NCBI GenBank assembly: GCA_023419315.1 | Contig: JAEZYE010000006.1 | Coordinates: 1-16,137, forward strand | Direction of reading: 5' to 3' | Length of the DNA: 16,137 bases | Origin: Pseudomonadota bacterium | GTDB taxonomy: Bacteria > Pseudomonadota > Gammaproteobacteria > Xanthomonadales > Xanthomonadaceae | Shown: positions 1-7,429 of the stretch, one piece after another | Layout: every line of letters starts with the position of its first letter | Numbering within the stretch: the stretch's first letter is position 1 | Made by a program: the position numbers and the translations under genes | The notes under the pieces: generated by a model | The model's database searches: none | The model's input: the letters and a program-made list of their open reading frames with translations, nothing else | What the model was told of the DNA's origin: nothing

Positions 1-439
1 CCATGGTGAAAGTGCTGCGCGACCAGTCGGCGGAGGTGCCGAGGCGACGCATCTGGCGCTCGATGGTGTCGCCGGACTGCTGCTTCCACTCCCAGACCTT
101 GCCGATGAAGCCTTCGCGGCCCAGCGAGTCGCGGGTCTCGCCCTTGCCTTCCAGCGCCAGGTTGCGGCTGACCACCATTTCGGTGGCGATGCCGGCGTGG
201 TCGGTACCGACCTGCCACAGCGTGTCGTAGCCGCGCATGCGGTGGTAGCGCACCAGTGCGTCCATCAGCGTGTGCTGGAACGCATGGCCCATGTGCAGCG
301 TGCCGGTGACGTTCGGCGGCGGCAGCAGGATGGTGTAGGGCTCGCCTTCGCCGCGCGGCCGGAAATGGCCGGCGCTTTCCCATTCCGCGTAGAGACGGGA
401 TTCGAAGGTCTTGGGGTCGTAACTGGAGGCGAGGGACAT
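1..439 (-). CDS. valS: Valine--tRNA ligase (N-terminal part, cut by window edge)
   Basis: Class I aminoacyl-tRNA synthetase that charges tRNA-Val with valine in the cytoplasm. Only the first 146 residues lie in the window; the rest runs off the left edge. Reading back from the ATG at 437-439, the protein has the ValS hallmark PPPNVTGTLHMGHAF at about residues 40-53, with the HIGH-type ATP-binding signature as HMGH (49-52). It also has VGTDHAGIAT (77-86) and the WEWK...RQMRRLG stretch (117-134) typical of the family. It is the last visible gene of the pepA-holC-valS set, an order also known from E. coli. The 116-bp spacer after holC shows no clear ribosome-binding site; the minus-strand leader is pyrimidine-rich with a run of six T. 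Identification is from recognised motifs and is secure. Confidence 0.97.
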   Translation of the reverse strand, partial: MSLASSYDPKTFESRLYAEWESAGHFRPRGEGEPYTILLPPPNVTGTLHMGHAFQHTLMDALVRYHRMRGYDTLWQVGTDHAGIATEMVVSRNLALEGKGETRDSLGREGFIGKVWEWKQQSGDTIERQMRRLGTSADWSRSTFTM

Positions 440-555
440 GGGACGGGAGCAGAAAAAAGGGAAGGGGATGCGCGGAACTGCGTGGGGTCTGGCGGGCGAG
501 GGCTGAACGCGGGGAAGCGTGGATTCCTTCCCGTTTCGTCGCCGCGCCCGGCCGG

Positions 556-978
556 CTACATGTCGTACTTGTTCACGTCGAAGCCGCGCGCCTTGTACTG
601 CTTCCAGCGCTCGCGCAGCGGATCGCGCGCGGCCGGATCGGCAGGCACGACTTCGAGGACGCGTTCGCACTGGCCGGCGTAGGCGTCGTCACGCAGGTTG
701 ATCACCAGCGTGCGCGCAGGCGCGTCGACGTCCGGCGTCGCGATCAGCACGGGTGTTACTTCGTCTTCTTGATCGGTGCCGGCGATCTGGTGAGGAACGT
801 AGGCGTCGTCGTCGAACGCCCACAGCAACTCATCCAGTTCCTCGGCCTGCGCGGCGTCGCGCGCGAGGATGAGCGTCCAGTGGTTGCCGTCATACGCCTT
901 GCGCGCGAGCTCGCAGACGAGCTTGAGCGGCTCGTCGAGGAAACGCGGCTTGGCGATGAGATAGAAGTCGGCGCGCAT
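556..978 (-). CDS. holC: DNA polymerase III chi subunit
   Basis: The chi subunit joins the clamp-loader complex of the replicative polymerase and contacts single-strand binding protein. The protein is 140 residues, close to the 147 of E. coli HolC. It shows the family pattern of an N-terminal strand with aromatic residue (RADFYLIAK, 2-10), then ELDELLWAFDDDAYVPHQIAG at about 47-67 (basic-acidic stretch with the LW and VPH signature), and a C-terminal RERWKQYKARGF helix (about 123-134). It has no cofactor motif, as expected. It sits between pepA and valS on the same strand, 112 bp after the pepA stop, as in many gammaproteobacteria. The start at 976-978 fits the family N-terminus; the site upstream is not a strong Shine-Dalgarno. 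Family call rests on sequence pattern plus neighbourhood. Confidence 0.93.
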   Translation of the reverse strand: MRADFYLIAKPRFLDEPLKLVCELARKAYDGNHWTLILARDAAQAEELDELLWAFDDDAYVPHQIAGTDQEDEVTPVLIATPDVDAPARTLVINLRDDAYAGQCERVLEVVPADPAARDPLRERWKQYKARGFDVNKYDM

Positions 979-1044
979 CAGACCGGCAGGAAATGGAGAA
1001 TATGGAATGGAACGTGCGTCGGCGCAGGAACAGTCCGGTCACGA

Positions 1045-1065
1045 AGAACGCTCACCCGGCGTTCT
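1045..1065. other. Small inverted repeat between pepA and holC
   Basis: AGAACGC (1045-1051) and GCGTTCT (1059-1065) form a perfect 7-bp stem with a 7-base loop in the 112-bp spacer between pepA and holC. On the minus strand it is not followed by a T run, so it is not a convincing intrinsic terminator. It could be an mRNA processing or stability element that separates the expression of pepA from holC. That role is inference only. Confidence 0.3.
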
Positions 1066-1090
1066 CCGTCCCCGTGCCCTGCGGGCGACT

Positions 1091-2566
1091 TCACGCCACG
1101 CGATCCAGCAGCCATTGCGTCAGCAGGCCAACCGGACGGCCGGTCGCCATGCCGCGCTTGCCTTCGTCATTGGCGACGCCCGCGATATCCAGGTGCGCCC
1201 AGCGCTGGCCCTCGGTGAAGCGTGCGAGGAAGCAGCCCGCGGTAATCGCGCCGGCCCAGCGGCCGCCGATGTTGTAGACGTCGGCGAACGTCGATTCCAG
1301 CTGCGTCTGGTACTCGTCCCACAGCGGCAGGCGCCAGGCGCGATCGAACACCGTTTCGCCGGCGGCGATGAGTTCGCTGGACAGATCGTCGTGCTTGCTC
1401 ATCAGGCCCGTGGCGTAGCGGCCCAGCGCGACGATGCAGGCGCCCGTCAGCGTGGCGGCATCGACCAGCGCCTGCGGCTCGAAGCGCTGCGCGTACGTCA
1501 GCGCGTCGCAGAGGATCAGGCGGCCTTCGGCATCGGTGTTGCCGACTTCGATCGTTTTGCCCGACATGCTGGTGATGACGTCGGACGGCCGGTAGGCGTT
1601 GCCGTCGATCGCGTTTTCGACTGCCGGCACGATGACGACCAGGTTCAGCGGCAACTGCATCTTCACCGCGGCCACGAAGGTGCCGATGACGCTGCCCGCG
1701 CCGAGCATGTCGTATTTCATTTCCTCGATACCGCCCTGCGTCTTCAGGTTGACGCCGCCGGTATCGAACGTGATGCCCTTGCCCACCAGCACGTAGGGTT
1801 TGGCGCCGGCATTGTCCGCGCCATTCCACTTGAGCACGATCAGGTGCGGACGGTTGGCCGAGCCGCGCGCGACGGCGAGCAGCGAGCCCATGCCGAGCTC
1901 CTGCATCTGCGCCTCGTCCAGCACCTCGCATTCGGCGCCGTTCTCGCCGGCGAACTTGCGCGCCTGTTCGGCCAGATAGGCCGGCGTGCAGATGTTCGGC
2001 GGCAGGTTGCCGAGTTCACGCGTGTACTTGACGCCCGCCGCGATGGCGATGCCCTGCGCCAGCGCGACTTCGTCGTCGCCGCTGATGGCCAGCCGCGCCA
2101 GACCGGTTTCATCGTTTTTCTTCTTGCCCAGCGTGGCGGTATAGCGATAGGCCGCGTGGTCGGCGGCGATCACGGCCTGGCGGATCTTCCACGCCTGGTC
2201 GCGGTCCTTGACCTCGACTTCGCTCAGCGTGAAGAGCGCGCTGCCGCTCGGACCGGTCTTCAGCGAGCGGGCGGCGTCACCGATCGCCTTCAGATACTGG
2301 GGAACGCCGAACTTGGCCGGCTCACCGAGCCCGACCACGAGCACGCGCGGGGCGGTCACGCCCGGCAGATCGAGCAGGAGCGAGGTCTTGCCCGTCTTGC
2401 CGCTGACATCGCCGCGAGCGACCAGGGCCGCCAGACGGCCGTCGCTGGCCGTATTGACGGCCTGCGCGGCAGGGGTCAGGGTCTTGTCGGCGTAGACGCC
2501 GACCACGAGGCAATCGACACCCGCGCTGGCGGGGGCTTCGTGGTTCAGGATGAATTCCAGGGTCAT
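1091..2566 (-). CDS. pepA: Leucyl/cytosol aminopeptidase A (M17)
   Basis: Two-metal M17 aminopeptidase that removes N-terminal residues, hexameric in the cytoplasm. In E. coli the same protein also binds DNA at cer/Xer recombination sites. The protein is 491 residues (E. coli PepA 503). The M17 signature NTDAEGRL is at 343-350. All expected active-site residues are visible at a constant offset of -7 from E. coli: metal ligands K263, D268, D286, D345 and E347, and catalytic K275 and R349. The start chosen, 2564-2566, gives the family N-terminus MTLEFIL; the frame stays open to 2692, but the extra N-terminal residues have no family resemblance and would run into the divergent promoter region. 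It is first gene of the pepA-holC-valS set and divergent from lptF. Its neighbour xerD encodes a recombinase of the system that E. coli PepA assists, 2.9 kb away. Confidence 0.97.
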   Translation of the reverse strand: MTLEFILNHEAPASAGVDCLVVGVYADKTLTPAAQAVNTASDGRLAALVARGDVSGKTGKTSLLLDLPGVTAPRVLVVGLGEPAKFGVPQYLKAIGDAARSLKTGPSGSALFTLSEVEVKDRDQAWKIRQAVIAADHAAYRYTATLGKKKNDETGLARLAISGDDEVALAQGIAIAAGVKYTRELGNLPPNICTPAYLAEQARKFAGENGAECEVLDEAQMQELGMGSLLAVARGSANRPHLIVLKWNGADNAGAKPYVLVGKGITFDTGGVNLKTQGGIEEMKYDMLGAGSVIGTFVAAVKMQLPLNLVVIVPAVENAIDGNAYRPSDVITSMSGKTIEVGNTDAEGRLILCDALTYAQRFEPQALVDAATLTGACIVALGRYATGLMSKHDDLSSELIAAGETVFDRAWRLPLWDEYQTQLESTFADVYNIGGRWAGAITAGCFLARFTEGQRWAHLDIAGVANDEGKRGMATGRPVGLLTQWLLDRVA

Positions 2567-2591
2567 TGAGCAGATTCCGTGGGCAGTTCCG

Positions 2592-2597
2592 TACAAT
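2592..2597 (+). promoter_or_regulatory. TACAAT -10-like box in the pepA/lptF divergent region
   Basis: TACAAT matches the sigma-70 -10 consensus at 5 of 6 positions and lies about 97 bp before the lptF start. A -35-like TTGAGC is at 2566-2571, but the 20-bp spacing is too long to be ideal. A second TACAAT reads on the minus strand at 2677-2682, with no good -35. A TAGAAC box at 2681-2686 is only 7 nt before the lptF ATG. Which of these is used cannot be decided from sequence. Confidence 0.3.
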
Positions 2598-2693
2598 CGC
2601 GGGTCCAGTCGGAGGGCGGGCTTCCCGGGCGGAAGCTCAGGCCGGAAGTTTCCCGACGCCGGCGAACGAATACAGGATTGTAGAACAAGCAAG

Positions 2694-3773
2694 ATGCCGA
2701 AGCTGGATCGCTACCTGTTCCGTGAATTTACCCAGAGCTTTCTGGCCACATTGATCATCCTGCTGATGGTCAGCGTGGGCGGCGTCATGGCGGACATCCT
2801 CGGCAAGGTCGCCGACGGCCGTGTGCCGGCCCGCCTCCTGCTGTCCCAACTGGGCCTGCAGTTCCTCGGCTACATGCCGTACATCCTGCCGCTGGCGCTG
2901 ATGCTGGGCCTGCTGCTGGCGTTCTCCCGCCTCTATCGTGATTCGGAAATGGCGGTGCTGACCGGCACTGGCGTGGGGCCGCGCCGGCTGCTGAAGCCGC
3001 TGCTGCTGCTGGTCGCCCCGGTGGTGATGCTGGTCGCGGCCTGCTCGCTGTGGCTGGGGCCATGGGCGAAGCGGACCGCCGAGACCATGCTCGATCAGGC
3101 CAATCGCAGTCTTGTCGTGTCCGGGCTGGAAGCCGGCAAGTTCACCGTGCTGTCCAACGGCACGGTGGTCTACGTCGGCGCGATTTCATCCGACGGCACC
3201 ACGCTGGAACGCATCTTCATGCATCGCCAGAAAGAAGATCGTCTCGATGTGGTCACCGCCCAGCATGGCCAGATGTTCTTCGAAGGCGAACGCAAGCGCT
3301 TCCTGAAACTCACCGAGGGCTTCCGGGTGGAAGGTCCCGCCGGCGCCGGTCTGGACTATCGCCTGATGCGCTACGCGAGCAACGAGTCGGAACTGCCGGA
3401 CCGCAGCGAAACGCTCGACAAGGACGATCCGGAAATGCTGTCGACCCCGGCATTGTTCGGCGACGCGCGGCCCGGCGCGACGGCGCAGCTGCATGCGCGC
3501 ATCACGCCGCCGTTGCTGGCGCTGGCCTTTGCCCTGTTGACGCTGCCGCTGTCGCGCAGTTCGCCCCGGCAGGCGCGTTACGGCCGCGTGATGCTGGGGC
3601 TGCTCGGTTATCTGGTCGGCATCAGCCTGATGTTCAACGGCACCCAGATGCTGGCCGACGGCAAGATTCCCGGCCTGGCCGGATTGTGGTGGCTGAGTGT
3701 TCCGCTGCTCGCCGCCGCCGTCTGGTTCTATCTGCGTGACGGACAACTGGCACGTGCGAGGCTGCGCGCATGA
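2694..3773 (+). CDS. lptF: LPS export ABC transporter permease LptF
   Basis: Inner-membrane permease that, with LptG and the ATPase dimer LptB2, lifts lipopolysaccharide from the inner membrane and passes it to LptC and the LptA bridge. The protein is 359 residues (E. coli 366). Layout: short cytoplasmic start LDRYLFREF, three membrane segments (about 15-36, 57-79, 101-121), a periplasmic beta-jellyroll of about 150 residues (125-265), then three membrane segments (about 270-287, 298-320, 328-347). This is the LptF/LptG (YjgP/YjgQ) topology. LRE/FR-type N-terminal and RDSEM (82-86, coupling region) are typical. The start at 2694 matches the family; the preceding bases give no clear Shine-Dalgarno. 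It overlaps lptG by four bases (ATGA), so the two are translationally coupled. Confidence 0.96.
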   Translation: MPKLDRYLFREFTQSFLATLIILLMVSVGGVMADILGKVADGRVPARLLLSQLGLQFLGYMPYILPLALMLGLLLAFSRLYRDSEMAVLTGTGVGPRRLLKPLLLLVAPVVMLVAACSLWLGPWAKRTAETMLDQANRSLVVSGLEAGKFTVLSNGTVVYVGAISSDGTTLERIFMHRQKEDRLDVVTAQHGQMFFEGERKRFLKLTEGFRVEGPAGAGLDYRLMRYASNESELPDRSETLDKDDPEMLSTPALFGDARPGATAQLHARITPPLLALAFALLTLPLSRSSPRQARYGRVMLGLLGYLVGISLMFNGTQMLADGKIPGLAGLWWLSVPLLAAAVWFYLRDGQLARARLRA

Positions 3774-4870
3774 GGCTGCGTCCGAACCTCCATGATCTGT
3801 ACGTGGGGCGCGTGGTCCTGGCGACCGTGCTGCTGACCTGGGCGGTACTCGTCGGGCTCGATGTGGTGATGGCGCTGTCGAACGAAGTCAGCGACATCGG
3901 CAAGGGCAACTACACGTTCGGTCACGCCATCGCGTGGCTGGCGTACACCGTGCCGCGCCGCGCGTACACGATGTTCCCGACGGCCGCCGTCATCGGCTCG
4001 CTGATGGGGTTGGGCCAGCTGGCTGCCAGCTCGGAACTGACCGCCTTGCGCGCCCTGGGCCTCTCGCGCAGGCGGCTGAGCCTGTCCGTGGCCGCGGCGC
4101 TGGCGCTGCTGACAGGGCTGATGGTGCTCAGCGGCGAGACGCTCGGGCCATGGGGCCAGCGTCAGGCCGACGTGCTGAAGAACAGCGCGCGCAGTGGCGA
4201 CGTGGCGGTGGATCGTTATTCCGGCCTGTGGGCGCGCGAAGGCAACACCTTCATGTACTCGCAGAGTGGCGAGGAGCGCGAGGACCGTGGGCGTGCGTGG
4301 TTGCAGCTGCGGGATGTCCGCCTGTACGAAATCGCCGCCGACGGTCGGCTGGCCTCCATCGCCCATGCGGCGACGGCCGAACACCTCGACGGTCACTGGC
4401 TGCTCAAGAACGTGCGCCGGACCACGTTCCACGAGCGCTCCGTGACGCAGACCCAATCGCTCGGCGAACGCTGGGAATCCAAGCTCGACGCGGCGGTGCT
4501 TTCGTCGGGGCTGACCAAGGCGCGCAACATGCCGACGCGCGCGCTCGGCCAGAACATCGACTACCGCAAGCGCAATGGGCTGGATGCGCGCGAGTACGAA
4601 GATCTCTACTGGAGCCGCTGGTTCTATCCGCTCAATGTGCTGGCGCTGTGCCTGGCGGCGATTCCGTTTGCCTTCGGCAGCCTGCGCAGCGGCGGCATGG
4701 GCAAGCGCCTGTTCCTGGGCATCATGTTCGCGGTCGGATTCTGGGCGCTGCAACTGCAGTTCGTGCGCCTCGCGGGCGCATTCCACCTTGATTACCGCCT
4801 TGCCTATGCAATGCCGCCGCTGATCCTGCTCGGCATATCGATCTGGATGTTCAGGCGCCGAAGCACCTGA
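3770..4870 (+). CDS. lptG: LPS export ABC transporter permease LptG
   Basis: Partner permease of LptF in the LptB2FG complex. The protein is 366 residues (E. coli 360). It has the same plan: three N-terminal membrane segments (about 14-36, 66-84, 103-121), a periplasmic jellyroll (about 125-275) and three C-terminal segments (about 285-303, 314-333, 345-361). The ASSELTALRALGLS stretch (86-99), after the second segment, is the coupling helix that meets LptB. Late in the sequence, YWSRWFYPLNVLAL (280-293) is typical of LptG. The start codon is inside the lptF stop (ATGA). The gene ends 15 bases before the stop of the convergent RDD gene. LptF versus LptG is assigned from order and sequence feel; the pair as such is certain. 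Confidence 0.95.
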   Translation: MRLRPNLHDLYVGRVVLATVLLTWAVLVGLDVVMALSNEVSDIGKGNYTFGHAIAWLAYTVPRRAYTMFPTAAVIGSLMGLGQLAASSELTALRALGLSRRRLSLSVAAALALLTGLMVLSGETLGPWGQRQADVLKNSARSGDVAVDRYSGLWAREGNTFMYSQSGEEREDRGRAWLQLRDVRLYEIAADGRLASIAHAATAEHLDGHWLLKNVRRTTFHERSVTQTQSLGERWESKLDAAVLSSGLTKARNMPTRALGQNIDYRKRNGLDAREYEDLYWSRWFYPLNVLALCLAAIPFAFGSLRSGGMGKRLFLGIMFAVGFWALQLQFVRLAGAFHLDYRLAYAMPPLILLGISIWMFRRRST

Positions 4871-4871
4871 G

Positions 4872-4885
4872 TCCGCGCTTGCGGA
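4872..4885. terminator. Short hairpin between convergent lptG and RDD gene
   Basis: TCCGC-GCTT-GCGGA is a perfect 5-bp stem with a 4-base loop that fills the 15 bases between the lptG stop and the RDD-gene stop. No T run follows on either strand, so at best it is a weak bidirectional stop signal. Confidence 0.25.
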
Positions 4886-5356
4886 TCAGCGCTTCGGCAG
4901 GCGGATCGTGCGGGTGCCGCTGAAGCGGTCGTGCCACGTCAGGCGCTCACCGTCGAACCATGCCCACCAGAAGCCGAGTCCGCCGAGGGCAAGCGAAAAC
5001 GTTGCGACGGCGAAGCGCACCCACAGCGCTTTCAGCGTCGGCCGGCCGCCGTCGCGGGCAATCACTTTCAGCCGCCACGGCCGCATGCCGAGCGTCTGCC
5101 CACCGCGGTGCCAGCTCACCGTGGCGTAGACGCCGGTCACCAGCCAGCACAGCAGCCAGAGCAGCAGTTGCATCGGGCTGTAAGGAGCGATGTTTTCGCG
5201 CGCGGCGTGATGGCCCAGGAACGTATACGCCAGCGTGAAGGCAAGCGAGATGACCATCCACACCGCGATCACCGGCCAGACGTCGTACACCAGCGACAGC
5301 AGTCGCCAGCCAATCAGCGCGGCGGGTTTCCCGGGAGATGGAGTAGTGGCAGTCAT
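4886..5356 (-). CDS. RDD family integral membrane protein
   Basis: Small membrane protein of unknown exact role; some RDD proteins have been linked to ion or compatible-solute transport, but no substrate can be read here. 156 residues with three hydrophobic segments: about 16-48 (containing R18 and D25 of the RDD signature, GWRLLSLVYDVWPV), 62-82 and 112-134. The loop HRGGQTLGMRPWRLKV (83-98) and the C-terminal WHDRFSGTRTIRL (141-153, third signature D143) are very typical of the family. It is convergent with lptG and divergent from xerD. The start at 5354-5356 has a TATCCT box only 6 nt ahead and no Shine-Dalgarno, so a leaderless transcript is possible. Family call is firm, function unknown. 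Confidence 0.9.
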   Translation of the reverse strand: MTATTPSPGKPAALIGWRLLSLVYDVWPVIAVWMVISLAFTLAYTFLGHHAARENIAPYSPMQLLLWLLCWLVTGVYATVSWHRGGQTLGMRPWRLKVIARDGGRPTLKALWVRFAVATFSLALGGLGFWWAWFDGERLTWHDRFSGTRTIRLPKR

Positions 5357-5441
5357 CGCGACAGGATACCGCCCGCCGCTTTTTCACGGCCATCGGCTGC
5401 TGGATCTGGGTTCCGGCGTGCGAGGTGGCTAGAGTGGCGCG

Positions 5442-6395
5442 ATGACTGCACGCACGCCCGCCGAACGCCGGCAGCGCATCCTCTCCCTGCCTGCCGTGCC
5501 GGAAGCGGATGATCGCGCCATCGCCGCATTCCTTGACGCCACCTGGGCCGAAAGCGGCCTCGCGCGGCCCTCGCTGGACAGCTATCGCCGCGACCTCGAA
5601 GGCTTCGCGCGCTGGCGCAACGCCGCGGACGGCGGCCTCGCACAGGCGGATCGCCCGGCGCTGTTCGACTATTTCGCCTGGCGCACGCAGGAAGGCTATT
5701 CGCCGCGCAGCAACGCACGCCTGTTGTCGTCGCTGCGCGCATTCTTCGCGTGGTGCGTGCGCCGTGGCCACCGCCGGGACGATCCGACCGCGTTGCTGGA
5801 TCCTCCAAAGCTGCCGCGTTCATTGCCCAAGGCGCTGGCGGAATCCGAAATCGACGCGCTGCTATCGGCTCCCGACATCGAGGATCCGCAGGGCCTGCGC
5901 GACCGCGCCATGCTCGAGCTGATGTATGCCGCCGGGTTGCGCGTGAGTGAACTGGTGAATCTGCCCGCCACCGCGGTGAACCTGCGGCAGGGCGTCATCC
6001 GCGTCACCGGCAAGGGCAGCAAGGAGCGGCTGGTGCCACTGGGCGAGGAATCGCAGCACTGGCTGGAAACCTACCTGGCCCGCGCACGTCCGCTGCTTGC
6101 CGGCAAGCGCAGCCTGCCGATGCTGTTCCTGACGCCCAAGGGAGAGGCGCCGACGCGGCAACAGTTCTGGGCGTGGGTGAAGAAGCACGCCGCCGTGGCG
6201 GGCATCGACCCGGTCCGCATCAGTCCGCACGGATTGCGCCACAGCTTCGCCACCCATCTGCTCAATCGCGGCGCGGATCTGCGCGCGCTGCAGCTGCTGC
6301 TCGGCCACAGTTCGCTGTCGACGACGCAGATCTACACGCTGGTCGCGCGCGAGCACCTCAAGCAGCTGCACGGCAAGCACCACCCGCGCGCGTGA
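5442..6395 (+). CDS. xerD: Tyrosine recombinase XerD
   Basis: Site-specific recombinase that works with XerC at the dif site, under FtsK control, to resolve chromosome dimers. The protein is 317 residues. N-terminal SAM-like core-binding domain about 23-110, catalytic domain about 130-310. The six catalytic residues are all present, R167, K191, H263, R266, H289 and Y298, each exactly 19 positions beyond the E. coli XerD residue. The extra length is therefore all at the N-terminus (residues 1-19, arginine-rich start). The motifs AAGLRVSELV, GKGSKERLVPLG, HGLRHSFATHLLNRGADL and LGHSSLSTTQIYT are XerD-like. The next gene is dsbC, the same order as in E. coli, which supports XerD rather than XerC. 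A start further in is possible because there is no clear Shine-Dalgarno. Confidence 0.95.
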   Translation: MTARTPAERRQRILSLPAVPEADDRAIAAFLDATWAESGLARPSLDSYRRDLEGFARWRNAADGGLAQADRPALFDYFAWRTQEGYSPRSNARLLSSLRAFFAWCVRRGHRRDDPTALLDPPKLPRSLPKALAESEIDALLSAPDIEDPQGLRDRAMLELMYAAGLRVSELVNLPATAVNLRQGVIRVTGKGSKERLVPLGEESQHWLETYLARARPLLAGKRSLPMLFLTPKGEAPTRQQFWAWVKKHAAVAGIDPVRISPHGLRHSFATHLLNRGADLRALQLLLGHSSLSTTQIYTLVAREHLKQLHGKHHPRA

Positions 6396-6470
6396 ATCGC
6401 GGGATTCAGCGTCGTCCTGCGGCGCTGTGCGAAAATGCCGGCCTCGTCGCGCCCCCGCGATGTCGGATAC

Positions 6471-6474
6471 AGGA
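6471..6474 (+). promoter_or_regulatory. Ribosome-binding site of dsbC
   Basis: AGGA six bases before the ATG at 6481 decides the start. An in-frame ATG at 6427 would give an arginine-rich extension in front of an otherwise complete signal peptide and has no such site. Confidence 0.6.
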
Positions 6475-6480
6475 CCCCGC

Positions 6481-7317
6481 ATGACCCGTCTTCTCGCGAC
6501 CGCGCTGCTCGGCGCGCTCAGCCTGACCGCCTGCGCACAGGCCCCGCAGGCCCCCGGCGCGACTTCCTCGCCGGCCAAATCGACTGGCGCGAAGGCATCC
6601 AGTGCGACGACGGCCGCTTCGGGCGGTACTGCCGATTCGCGCGCACGCGACGCCATCCAGCGGCTCAACCCGCAACTTAAGGTGGAATACGTCGGCGCCG
6701 CGCCGGTGCCGGGCTTCCGTGAAGTCATCGTCGGTGGGCAGGTGCTGTACGTCAGCGATGACGGCCGCTATCTGGTGCAGGGCGCCGTGTTCGATTTCGA
6801 GAAGGAGAAGGAACTGATCCGCGAGAGCGACGCACTCGCCAGGTTCCGCGCCGATTTGATCGACACCGTGCCGCATTCGGAGCGCATCGTCTTCGCCCCG
6901 CCGAATCCGAAGTACACCATCTCCGTCTTCACCGACATCGAATGCGGCTACTGCCGCAAGCTGCACGGCGAAATCGCCGAGATCAACCGCCAGGGCATCG
7001 CGGTCGAGTACCTCGCGTTCCCGCGCATGGGCCTGGCCAGCCAGGACCACAAGGACATGATCTCGGTCTGGTGCGCCCCCGATCGCAAGCGCGCGCTGAC
7101 CGAAGCCAAGACCGGCAAGCCGGTGCAGGCGCGCAACTGCACCAACCCGGTGACGATGGAATTCAACGTCGGCCAGCGCGTGGGCGTGGACGGAACTCCG
7201 GCCATCTTCACGCAGGACGGCGTCCAGCTGGGCGGCTACCTGCCGCCGCAATCGCTGCGCCAGGCGCTGGACAAGCTGGAAGCGGAGAAGGCCAAGGGCC
7301 AGGCCGGCTCGCCGTAA
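6481..7317 (+). CDS. dsbC: DsbC-type thiol:disulfide interchange protein, probable lipoprotein
   Basis: Periplasmic disulfide isomerase that reshuffles wrong disulfides in exported proteins and is kept reduced by DsbD. The protein is 278 residues. Leader 1-17 is hydrophobic and ends in L15-T16-A17-C18, a match to the lipobox, followed by A19-Q20; a linker rich in Ala, Ser, Thr and Pro runs to about residue 50. The N-terminal dimerisation domain is about 55-125. The thioredoxin-fold domain has the active site C155-G-Y-C158 (same dipeptide as E. coli DsbC), a second cysteine pair C198/C220 in the place of the structural disulfide, and the cis-proline loop G238-T239-P240. It lies directly after xerD, as in E. 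coli. The odd point is the predicted lipid anchor: classical DsbC is soluble. The lack of Asp after the cysteine would predict outer-membrane sorting. Identity as DsbC is firm; lipidation is inferred. Confidence 0.94.
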   Translation: MTRLLATALLGALSLTACAQAPQAPGATSSPAKSTGAKASSATTAASGGTADSRARDAIQRLNPQLKVEYVGAAPVPGFREVIVGGQVLYVSDDGRYLVQGAVFDFEKEKELIRESDALARFRADLIDTVPHSERIVFAPPNPKYTISVFTDIECGYCRKLHGEIAEINRQGIAVEYLAFPRMGLASQDHKDMISVWCAPDRKRALTEAKTGKPVQARNCTNPVTMEFNVGQRVGVDGTPAIFTQDGVQLGGYLPPQSLRQALDKLEAEKAKGQAGSP

Positions 7318-7356
7318 GGCGCCGCCGCGCGGGTCGCCCCAGGGCGGCCCGGAGAC

Positions 7357-7380
7357 GGAGGGCCGGCGACGCCGGCCTCC
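7357..7380. other. GC-rich hairpin just upstream of the purL promoter box
   Basis: GGAG-G-GGCCGGC (7357-7367), loop GAC, and GCCGGCCTCC (7371-7380) can pair over 10 bp with a single bulged G. It lies between dsbC and purL and ends two bases before TACAAT. No T run follows, so it would be an unusual terminator for dsbC. In DNA it covers the expected -35 position of the purL promoter. Role unknown. Confidence 0.45.
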
Positions 7381-7382
7381 GG

Positions 7383-7388
7383 TACAAT
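7383..7388 (+). promoter_or_regulatory. Probable -10 box for purL
   Basis: TACAAT (5 of 6 to consensus) lies 41 bp before the purL ATG, which predicts a leader of about 35 nt. The -35 position falls inside the GC-rich hairpin and does not resemble TTGACA, so an activator or another feature may help. It is the best promoter candidate in the 112-bp gap. Confidence 0.4.
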
Positions 7389-7429
7389 GGCGAGCCCCGT
7401 CCTGACGGCACGCCCCCACGGTTTCGGAC

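Noticed and set aside
512..532. GGGAAG/CTTCCC stem between holC and valS as a terminator
   Set aside because: Only 6 bp, a 9-base loop and no T run at the correct place; the genes are normally co-transcribed.
1007..2569. Long plus-strand frame opposite pepA
   Set aside because: Shadow of pepA; pepA has every catalytic residue and the frame opposite has no recognisable domain.
2567..2692. N-terminal extension of pepA up to 2692
   Set aside because: The extension covers the divergent promoter region and has no family match; the start at 2566 gives the normal PepA N-terminus.
6427..6480. Earlier ATG for dsbC
   Set aside because: It would place 18 arginine-rich residues before a complete signal peptide; AGGA sits properly before the ATG at 6481.
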